Assembly (NCBI GenBank): GCA_030141605.1
Contig: JAQGDQ010000060.1
Coordinates: forward strand, 425,001 to 487,000
From: Tubiluchus corallicola
Lineage: Eukaryota > Priapulida > Priapulimorpha > Priapulimorphida > Tubiluchidae
DNA: 62,000 nucleotides
Reading direction: 5' to 3'
Under the pieces are notes generated by a model. That model ran no database searches. It was not told the DNA's origin and saw nothing but the letters and a program-made list of their open reading frames with translations. The translations under genes were made by a program, and so were the position numbers. Numbering within the stretch: the stretch's first letter is position 1; each line of letters begins with the position of its first letter. Below are positions 48,101 through 60,100 of the stretch, in pieces.

Positions 48101-51100
48101 ACTGATCAACTTCTTTCTGTTTGCTTGTCAAACCATCTATTTTTCTTACCAATACCTAGTTAGTGGTTTCTCTTCTGTTGAAGTTTACGCAGCAGTTAAC
48201 AATAAGCAATGCACAGTCAAAGCTAAACCCTGGCGCAACCTTGGGATAACTTCATCTATATACATAGTCTACTTGCTATGGCAACTCTTCTCTCCAGCAA
48301 GTTTGCAACCAGGTGTCGTTAAATCGGAGGCGTATAAATTGCAATTTGATCTCACTTGATACAAACGGCTAACATTTAGTAGTCAGTCGGTAGGTAGAAA
48401 CATAATAATAATTGTAGTGTTTTAATTACTAAAGTATTTTTAGAACAGAATAATGCAATATGTGCTCATTTGTGCTTCAAATTAGGCAAAAATGTTGTTT
48501 ATAAAATAAAAATAGGCCTTGAGCAAAGTAAAAAAATGTCACCAAAATGAGAATGCGACGTTAAGTGAAAAAAAGTGTCAAATATTCAGTACCATTAAAA
48601 CAAAACTGGGAGTCGTTAAGCAAGGACTTACTGTACACGTAGACTGTCACGACTTACTGTACACGTAGACTGTTACGACTTACTGTACACGTAGACTGTT
48701 ACGACTTACTGTACACGTAGACTGTTACGACTTACTGTACACGTAGACTGTTACGACTTACTGTACACGTAGACTGTTACGACTTACTGTACACGTAGAC
48801 TGTTACGACTTACTGTACACGTAGACTGTTACGACTTACTGTACACGTAGACTGTTACGACTTACTGTACACGTAGACTGTTACGACTTACTGTACACGT
48901 AGACTGTTACGACTTACTGTACACGTAGACTGTTACGACTTACTGTACACGTAGACTGTTACGACTTACTGTACACGTAGACTGTTACAACTTACTGTAC
49001 ACGTAGACTGTTAAGACTTACTGTACACGTAGACTGTTACGACTTACTGTACACGTAGACTGTTACGACTTACTGTACACGTAGACTGTTACAACTTACT
49101 GTACACGTAGACTGTTACGACTTACTGTACACGTAGACTGTTACGACTTACTGTACACGTAGACTGTTACGACTTACTGTACACGTAGACTGTTACGACT
49201 TACTGTACACGTAGACTGTTACGACTTACTGTACACGTAGACTGTTACGACTTACTGTACACGTAGACTGTTACGACTTACTGTACACGTAGACTGTTAC
49301 GACTTACTGTACACGTAGACTGTTACGACTTACTGTACACGTAGACTGTTACGACTTACTGTACACGTAGACTGTTACGACTTACTGTACACGTAGACTG
49401 TTACGACTTACTGTACACGTAGACTGTTACGACTTACTGTACACGTAGACTGTTACGACTTACTGTACACGTAGACTGTTACGACTTACTGTACACGTAG
49501 ACTGTTACGACTTACTGTACACGTAGACTGTTACGACTTACTGTACACGTAGACTGTTACGACTTACTGTACACGTAGACTGTTACGACTTACTGTACAC
49601 GTAGACTGTTACGACTTACTGTACACGTAGACTGTTACAAGAGCCGCATTGAATGCGCAGCCTAAAAATTCAAAAAGCAGTAAATGTGTTCACCCACCTT
49701 CCACTTTCCATCCATACCGCGAGCTTCTTCCATAAGGACAGTGTGAACCTGAACTATGATCATTGCATCGAAAGGTGCATGATCACCAGAAGTCAGGCAC
49801 GTGCCGTTACTGTAAACGATCTCCAAGAGCGATTTGTCAAACCAGCGATTTACGCAGTCTCTGCCTAACATACCTTCTCTGAGAATCTGGAAAATGCAAA
49901 TGAATCTCTCCTAGCTGATGGAATTTAGTCTCACTTTAAACGCATCCCAGACTAACAAAATGCGATTCAAATGATAATGAAATTTTTGTAAATACAATAG
50001 GTGCCGCTTAATAGACTCACGGTTAACAGACTCAATCGCTTAATCGACTCAAAAATGCCTCGAACGGGCCACTTCTGTTCAAATATACAGTAGGTGCCGC
50101 TTAATAGACTCACGGTTAATAGATTCAATCCCTTAATTTATTCAAAAATGCCTGGAACAGGCCAATTCTGTTCAAATATACAGTAGGTGCCGCTTAATAG
50201 ACTCACGGTTAATAGATTCAATCCCTTAATTTATTCAAAAATGCCTGGAACAGGCCAATTCTGTTCAAATATACAGTAGGCGCTGCTTAATTGACTCACC
50301 GGTAACAGACTCAATCCCTTAATTTACTCAAAAATGCCTGGAACGGGCCACTTCTGTTCAAATATACAGTAGGCGCCGCTTAATAGACTCAATCCCTTAA
50401 TTTACTCAAAAACGCCTGGAACGGGCCACTTTTATTGGTAATTGACTCAAATAACTATTATTGTATTATTTGTATATTAGATATTTGTATGTGGCCAAAG
50501 AACCTTTCCTACTTTTATGTCTTTACTTCCCTTTTGTGCACTATGTATACAGAAAAAATCATGTTAAGTACCGTTTTGTATGCAAGCAGGTACGTTTATC
50601 ATGCGCTAATACGCTAGCGTAGTGATTTTGCTTTAAATCTCTTACCCGCTCGCCCTCTGTTACCCAACGAATTTCTGGAAGCTAAACATTTAATCACTTG
50701 CCTAGCGGTTTCCTTTTGTTGCAAATCACGCTTTCAAGCTTGATGAGTTTACAGTCAAAGATGCAGGTACAGTAATCAGCCAGTATTCCTTGTGACACAA
50801 TAACAGATTTTCAACGTTTTTATAATTACGAGAACTTTGTGGGCCAACTTCTGAACGAGAAAATGAAGAAGCCGACTTTGAAGGAATTTTTGTAATTTTT
50901 GCAAATAAATAGATTTAGAAAAGTCTGTGATTTAGAAAAGTATACTTTTTAATTTATTGCTAATTCACTTATATAAATTAATATTTTAAAATATTTTTCT
51001 AATTTATAAGTGCATAAAGGAATTTAGGCATTACTTCGTTTCTAAATTTGATTAAAAGCCTTTGCAGTGCATAGTAAGCTGGTGACATACTTCTATACCT

Positions 51101-54100
51101 GTAAATTACACCCATCGGTTAATAGGTTCAGTCGGTTAATTGGGTCAAAACACTTCAGTCCCAAAGTGAGTCTATTAAGCGGTGCCTACTGTACCAAAAA
51201 CAGCAGCATTTTAAAATTTGACTGTGACATACAAGCGCACAAATTTGTTCTTGAAAATTAATGTAACGTAAAATTAATCTAAATAGCTCACTAAATCATT
51301 TAAGATCTCAGCACACTTAACAATAAAACACATTTAAATTTCACTAGAAACATGAAATTTAAAAAAGACATTAAAATTTAAAAATTCATCATAAAAAGCA
51401 CAATTCTAAACTCTTGTGTTTTAAGATACTGTTTAAAAGGAATCTAATTAATTTGTAGAATGCACAGCAACGGCTAACTTATTCCAGAGATGCGGAGCAT
51501 GTATTAGAATGCTGTATTAGAGATTGGCTGATGTAAATTAATCCACTAGCATTAGAACAACCGTGTTCAGCCCATGTTACGGTATCCAAAGAATAAAAGA
51601 GTACTAATCTCAGAGTTATTAACAAAGAAAGGATTGAGCAATTCCAGTGTAAAAGCAAAGTTAACAGAATTATTAACTAACTGTTATGGACACTGGCTGT
51701 GAACATACTAAGATCTAATTAGAGTACCTCGTCATCATTAACAGGCATTGCTTTATCGAAACAAATTCCTAAAATAGCACTCTGAATCATGAATAGATTG
51801 TCTTCATTCCGCTTGCTGAGTGAGATCAATTTTTCCCTGCACTAGAAACAACATTTAAAAATAAACAAAATTTTGACATAGTTACAAAACAGATCAGCAA
51901 ATAATGTTTACTTTTTGACAAATAAGAGCCTGTAAATGCAATGCAGCAGACCTCTCAAAGATACACTCATAATCAAAAATACGCGAACATCCTATCTAGT
52001 GTTCGTTTACTTACTTAACGCAAAGCCAGCAGCAGCAGCTTTTACTGAATTAAAGTTATAGGCAGAGTATAATGGATGACGTCAGAACAATGGCTTTGCG
52101 TCAGCAGTTTTCTAAGCGAAAATTGCCAAAAATAGAACATCTAATTAACTCGTCGGTACTCCTCTTGGTGGACGTGTCCTAAAATGCAGCCCACATTATC
52201 GTGTAGCCCTGTTCTTCTTCTTTCTAAAGAGCTATATATCTCCTTTCGAGAGTCCCACCAGGTGCCGCTAGAACGTTTTTTCTACAGGCTGTTTGACAAA
52301 AATTTGGAAACTATCGGGAGTTTGGTCCGGGAAAACGCCCGTTGCCGTGACCCTCCTGCAAATTCTAAATATGCCTACTACACCCACCGCTGAACGGGCT
52401 ATCTATCCATGGCCAGCACCACCCATGGCCCATTCCCGTTCTTCAGAAATAAGAGGTATACATTTTGCAAAAAAGGCTGTTCTAATACTGAGTCTGTCAA
52501 ACGTCTTTAGCTACTTGGTGAAAGTGCAGACCAAATGAGCAAACATTGTCTTAAGTACGAAAACGATTCCTTTTGTGATTGGCTCTTATGGACATGAATG
52601 GTAAATATAAAAATGTATGACACTTCCAATTAGTTCATGTTTTATGTGGGAACTAGTGCTACAGTTCCTCTGGTCACAAAAACTTAACTGGCTGCTTCCC
52701 AAGTACTGCTCAATTATATTTTAGAGCTACGTAACTCAGTTTATGAAAGAAAAATTGAAAAACTGCTGTTGCATACGCTTTATAAACAACTTTTGGTTTG
52801 CTGCTGCTTTTCTATTCAATTTAATTCAATTTTAATTTATTTATCTCTTTATCATACTACAATAAAACATGATTAATAAAAGAATTACTAATAAGTTTTG
52901 AAGAATGGTTAAAATGTATAGATAGATCTAGAACTAGAGAAATGATAGCAAAAAGACCATATAGTCACCTAGTCTGCTGTCCTTTACCGAATATAAATAA
53001 AATGATTGTCAGACACTGATGGGCATTAATGTCGTCAGTTTAATTTAGGAAACATTATTAATTTGTAAAATTATGACATTTGCTATATAATTAAGTAATC
53101 CAGTGTAAAGAAAATACATGTACTATAAATTAGTGGGCAACAAAATAAGGTCAATATTGATTAAACTAAAAATAGCAGTTAGATTTTTAGTCAGGTCAAA
53201 TTTGCTATGTAATAATAGGGACACTTTGGGTTAATAATACAGTTAATCAACAATGAGAATTAAATAGATTTTCAGTTGGGTCATCATTTCTAGGATTGTT
53301 GAGTAAAAATATATCTGTAATTAAGTTATCCAAAAATAAAGAATATACAGCCGTTTGCATCACAGATGCTTGTGGTGTGTTAAAGGATACTAATGAATAG
53401 AAAACTTGTTTCTTATACAGACACTTAAAAGAAATACACTTAGAACCATGCAAACACAAGCCAAATGAACACTAATGTTACAGCATAGCACACTGGACAG
53501 GTATGCATGTGTTGCTTAAGCCAACCCCCATTCATTTTGTTACAATTTTATTCATAATAATGTTCTTCCATAGCAAAATCTTCCGTAATTTGGCAATTAA
53601 GTTTTCTAGTTATTCACATATCCTGAATCTCTATTTCATGAGGATCATTTTGGTACCAAGTTCATCCCATCTGTGTTATTTCTAAGCTGAGATAATGCAT
53701 GCTGAAGTTGAGGTGCAGGCTATGCAGTGAAAAACAATCTTGACAAAATCACTGTTAAAGTCAGTCATTGTTTTTTTTCACGTTTCTACAAAACCCTTAG
53801 CAACCGCACAAATGTTGGTTGCTATGGACTTTGCAAGAGCACATTGAGGTTATGTTTAAATCCGGTAGATGGCTCTTTCTGACGAACACCTGTGCTTGAC
53901 AGCAGAAAAACCCGGAAGCAAAATGACAGCTTCCAGGAGCTACTATCAGAGTTTGAAAATAGGAGTTTTTTACTATTGCAGTACTAGTTACTAGTCACTA
54001 TTGCAGTACTAATTACTAGTCACTATTGCAGTACTAGTTTTACTGCAGAACAGAATCAAGTAATTTGCATGATCTTTGTAAGACCACTTTTTTACTCTTA

Positions 54101-57100
54101 GTTCAAAAACTTGTTCGAACTCAATTCGAATTTGATTCTTCGCATTCGAAATACTGAAATTCGGTTAGATTCGAATTCGAAAGTCAAAAAATTTGATTTG
54201 ATTTGAATTCGCTTTATCGTAGAGAATGTTCACCCCTACTGCTGGTACACTACACAGTTACATAGCAGAAGCGAACACATCAGTATTGTAATTATAAACA
54301 CAACTAACACTCACATTAAACCATGAAACTCTGTCTGTAGCAGTCATTGCTCCCAGACCGACGCCTTCTCCCTTACGCAAACCATCGTCGTACACCCACT
54401 GCAGTTGCTGCTGCAGCTCAGGTACGGTTAGCATCGTCCCGTCGTCATGGAAACCCTCCAAGCGGTAGATGTGACCGTTATGAAAGACCACAATGTGTGT
54501 GGGAGATTCCCCCTCATCCTCTGAAAAATAATGTTGTTTATTTCTGTTTGGCATAGATTTTAATCGCAGGTTTAAGAAACATTAAAATGGTGTTTACACT
54601 GGCATCCGCAATGCGTATGCATTATGAGACCTGAGTTAAGCGCTATTTCTTCTCCAGCTGTTTCTTATTGATTAATATGCAGCTATTCTACAGGTAGATG
54701 ATGCATTCCGGATGCCAGGTAAACACCATTTAAGAGCATTTAATAGGGTCTCTGTAACAGGATTAGTTTGCAAATTAGTGGTACAATGAAAGCATTATGC
54801 CTGCAAACCTGTTTTAAAATAACGATGAAGGGTGTCAATGTCTTTTCCAGGTATCCGACAGCAACTGGGCCAACTGCGGAACTGATTCATACACCACAAG
54901 TTGCCTCCTGATACAGTTACTGGAACAGTTTGCCTGCAAAGTATGGCAAATTGTCACTGTTAATCATCAACTGGCACCATTGACAAAATGGCTACTGATA
55001 AGGATACTAACAAATGACTGTGATTAATCAGCTGGCATCACTAATAAAATGGCTACTTATAAGGATACCAACAAATGACTGTGATTAATCAGCCAGCATC
55101 ACTAATAAAATGGCTACTTATAAGGACACCAACAAACAATTATGATTGATCTTCAGTTGGCACCACTGACAAAATGGCTACTGATAAAGATACCAACAAG
55201 TAATTCTGATTAATCAGCCAGCACCACTGACAAAATGGCTACTGATAAGGACTACCAACAGATGATTGTGATGTGACAAAAATAGTGTCATCAGTTATTA
55301 AATCTATGAAACTATGAAAGATAAACTTGCAAGCAATAAAATTAAATGTTTTGACAGAAATGTTTAAAGCTTTAGTAACAAATGTGGTGCTTTTTTACAC
55401 AATTCCCAAAGCCAGATTTGGTACGACAAATGGAACGTAACACAGAGTAAGCAGTGAACCGGCGGTCACTCATCCATTTACCGACCAACCGCAATGTTCC
55501 TTAACTTTTGCTGTTATATACAGGCTGTAACCATTCCCCCTCGCCTCTAATAAGTGTATCAAAAACTGGCTTGTCATTGGCACAATAAGTAACAGCTTGT
55601 CATTGTATAATACACAGCACACGTACATAATAAATCAAAATAACAATGTATTAGCTCCAAAACAGACATATACAACTTCAATGACAAATTTCATTTAATA
55701 ACTATTTGTAATTCAGTGTGAGACCTAAGAGAATTCTACTTGGGGGCAGTAGATTAAATTATGCTACAGGCAGAAATTCAATAATTTAGCCAAACTTACT
55801 TTCGTAGTTTTTGCCAGAATCCAAGCCTTTGCCATACGAGAAAAGCTGCCCTTTCCAGCTGTGTGCCAGCTTGTGGCGGCCAGACGGTATTCCACATAGG
55901 CCCCGGACCGTAAAAGTTGATGTACGGATGAATTGGCATTCTCAGTTTCAAGTAAACATTATCCTCCCAAAGTCTTTCTATCTTTAAGCAGAGATATTCC
56001 AGTTAAGTGAAACCGTGAAAAGATATAAAAAGATCATAGGTAAGTGTAAAGACAGAAACGTCTCAACAAAGGTTAATACAACTGAATAGTTTATTGTAAC
56101 ATAATCAGCACGTAAATCTCCCATAAAGTGGATTAACCTGACTGTTCAGAGCACAGGTGAGTAAGCAGACAGGTGACTAACAGGTAACAAACTGAAAGCT
56201 GGCCAAAACTAAAAGCTTTACATTACTGCCACAGATGGCGCCTCGACAATGAATTTGTAAGCAGATTAACAAAAAAACATACTAAGACTGCTACAATGAG
56301 ACTGTCAATACCAGAATGTTCATAAACTACTGCGGTTTATTTCACAACAATTATTACCTATTGCGGTAATGAGTTGAAGAAAGAAAGAAAACTGGTTCAC
56401 TGAATTGGTTCACTGTATCATGATGGTTGGTTGGCATCCTTCTGTCTCGGAAGACAATGGAGTGTGTGCCAAGAGAGTCAGTTATTGATCACATTGATGG
56501 AGTTGCAGCGTCGACTGTGGTTGAGCAGTGCGATCCTTGAACGTCTCCAGGGCGCACGCCTGGGCAAGGTATATGGAGATCCTAAGTTGCCCAGACAACA
56601 GGAACCCCTTCTCTTCCTCCCTGGTGTAGTCCAAAGGAAAGCGGAGTGATACGTTTGGCACCAGGTTGGCTGCACGAGCTGCCGGAGTCAGTGAGCATGC
56701 TGCACTGGTCCGCCTTCGGGGCTCCACTCCTGATTTGTGTGTCATGATATTGTTCCAAATTACACTAATGAATGATATCGACTGCAATATGAACATTTTG
56801 GAATTCACAATCACTATCTAATTAATGATATCATTAATTGCCAGCTAACTTGAAAAAGATGATATAAGTATCTCCTGCTGTTATGATACAAGTGGCGCTA
56901 CTGGACTGTTCTACAAAGAGGAAATCTCGGGCCTTGTGACGATCCCATATGTCTATGGTGCCTCTCTTCAGCATCAGTTCGAGACGTATTTGCCCTTGCA
57001 CCACGGTGGTTATTACAACCCCACTGTGTATAGCTACTTCATTCGAGCTTAGATAGTAATAAGTATTTCGTTTGCTCTAATCTTTCCCCACTTCAATGAT

Positions 57101-60100
57101 AATCGCTTATTCTATGAAGCACTTGCTTGACACTGACCTATTTTCCTGATCGCCGTTACCTGTGTGGAAATAGACGGTCAGTCTGAGCTATGCGACGTTC
57201 AGTTACACACATGTCAAAAGTGGTAGAAATGCTTTCACCTTTTAACTAGCCCAGACAAACATAGAACGATTATCAGTAGTTTGATGCTTTGAACCTTTAT
57301 TGTTCCAAATTACCTAATGAATGGAGCACTAGGTGAAAGAACTAGCTGCAGTGTAATTGTTAGGGAGGAACGTAGTATGCCTGCTATGGGATGGTGATTA
57401 GTGGCCATATTTGATGGATTGGTAGATAATCACACCTGGTGAGACCATAGTAGTGGTGGAAGTTGGCCTCCGAGTTATTAGAGTCGTTGCTTGAGAGGAC
57501 TCCCATACGAGTCAGCCATTGGTTGGAGTTCCCAGAACCAATGATGGGAGTACGCTGGTGGTGAGCGACAGATACAAGTCATCAAGAGCTCCTTTCTTGC
57601 TCTTTGTGGTGAACAGGACTTGTTGAGAAACCAGCCGACCAACAAGACGTCTGTACATTATTTCCCCCATTACGCGGCGCCACGATATGAGTATTTAGCT
57701 AGAGCACTAATGTTGAGGTAGCTATAGATTATGTACATTTTATGTGTTTGCATTGTATTACAACCTAGCTTAATATGTTAAAATTATCGTATCAAAATAT
57801 GCCGTTAAACCTAAGCTTAGCTCTTTTGCTATTGAAGACGTAATTGGTGCCTGATGACTACAGGAGTAACATCATGAGAACCCCCCTTAGCTATAAGCCC
57901 TCATCACACTCGGCTAGCAGTCAGGTCTCGGGTACTTCCTCAACCTACGAACCGACACCCAGTATGCCGTCAATAGCCTGCTCTGTCATGTCAGGTGATG
58001 GAACATGGGAGGTCTAATCTTAGGTCTCCGGTTCGAGTCCGGACTGGTTCACAATTTTTCAGCATCTACTTTCTTCAACTCATTACCCTCGGTGGGTAAT
58101 AATTGTTGTGAAACAAACATATTATGGATCATTCTGGCATTCACAGTCATAATCTAATTAATGATTTCGTTAATTGCCAAATAATTTGAAAAAGTTGAGA
58201 CCAAAGATTTGATTGTAATTTTAAGCATGTTACGTACTTGTTCCAGGTAAAAAAAAGTTTTTTAAATAAAATATCATCGTACCACAAAGTACATGAAATA
58301 AACAGCATTCTAGCATTCCTTTTAGTTTAAAAATACTATTAACAGACATAAAAAAACAGATGATATTGAATTTTATTGCTCTAAAGTTACTAAAAGTTAA
58401 CACTGTCCTTTACCAAAAGTGCTGGCGAGTGCTGTTTCAAGCATTTCCACATTACAACAATGACGAACGCATTTAATAATGCACTTACTAAAATACCGGT
58501 AAATTTTTTAAAAAAATTTAAATTTATTAATTTATTCAATTAATTTATTCAACAGACTGAAGTTCATAAAAACAGTTTCGTGTACAGGCACGAGTCCTAA
58601 ACAAGCTAATATCACTGACCGTAATTTAGTTGTACTATGCACTTATAGACTATGGACTTACTACAACACACATGTAGACTACGAACTTAGTACCATGAAC
58701 CCGGTTTGTTACTTTGCGGTAAAGGTGACTTTAGTGACTTTGCGATGTAGTACATTTTATATGTAGTGTATTCTATAAATGTAGAAAGACAGTATGCTCA
58801 TTAATAGCTAAAAATCTTGAATTTTACCCAGTTTCTCTCCTTTGCTGCCCTTTGCTTGAGTTCTTCATGTAATGTGATGCCGATGCCATTGTAGAAATCA
58901 TCTACAATTTTCTTGGTTTTTTCAAACTCTTTTGCAGTCACATGAGGTTTTACTGTAAAAAGAATTTCAGAAAGTAAAGCAACAGCATGTCACTCATGGT
59001 CACCTATTTTATTCTACAAAAAGCAGCGAATGCACACTCGCCACTACTGGTGAAAGTATGAACTGTATAAGGAGTCTGAACTTATACCAGGTTCCCACAA
59101 AATTTTAAAATAAATTTCACTGACTTTTCCATGACCTTTCCCTGACCAAATATTGATTTTCCATGACCAAGATAAGCAGAAATTGCATTACCAGTATACA
59201 TATTCAAACATTTTTGTGTACGGACATTCATACATATACTGATATATAATGTGTCGGCCAATCATTATTTTTGGAACAGAAATCGAAACTGGGAGCCTGC
59301 CATAACAAAATTTTATTTGAACACGAATCAGTGAAAAATATGTTTGGAAAGATATTGGTTCACGGTGATTATTTTTGCAACCCTTTCCAATTTTCTCGAC
59401 TTTTGCCCCATTTTCATCATTTTCCCTGACTTTTCCACGACTTTCCAGGATAGTTTGTATTTTCAAGGATTTGCCAGGATTTTCCCTGACCTTGGGAACC
59501 CCGTTGTAGAAATACCAAGATAAAGCAGTTATAGCTATTAAATTAGAGAAACACACATTGGTGTGTTGGCAGAAATTCTGCTTCCATGATAAGCATGTGT
59601 AGGACAGTAAATGGAAGTTACACCAGCTCATGTTTAGAAACTTTTTTCATTTGTGGGAAAACAGGATTCATCCCATGGTAACACAGAAGTATAAAGCAGT
59701 ATCATATGATGCTGTTATTATGGCATTATGACCTTTTGGGGGTGGATTATGACCATTTGGGGCCCTCTCAAACGGAGCCATCCTCTAACTCAACGCACCC
59801 GTCTTGAATATTTTTTACTCATGATATATTTATAGCTTGAAGTAAACTTATTTTAATCTTAAATAACTATCTTTTATTTGACAATATTATTATTATTATC
59901 AATAAATAGCTATCTTTATTTGACAATATTATTATTATCAATAAATAGCTATCTTTTATTTGACAATATTATTATGATCAATAAATAGCTATCTTTATTT
60001 GACAATATTATTATTATCAATAAATAGCTATCTTTTATTTGACAATATTATTATGATCAATAAATAGCTATCTTTATTTGACAATATTATTATTATCAAT

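Noticed and set aside
51982-52035. Possible extra CROT micro-exon between exons 5 and 6
   Set aside because: It begins with a stop in the needed phase; using the tttctag acceptor at 51842 joins exons 5 and 6 directly and aligns without a gap.
54040-54240. Heat-shock element cluster in ttcgaattcg-rich stretches
   Set aside because: The spacing does not fit alternating nGAAn/nTTCn pentamers, and the motif is explained by the hAT-like repeat family.
57945-58055. Functional tRNA gene
   Set aside because: Good T-arm only; no proper D-arm, anticodon arm or 7-bp acceptor at the right distance.
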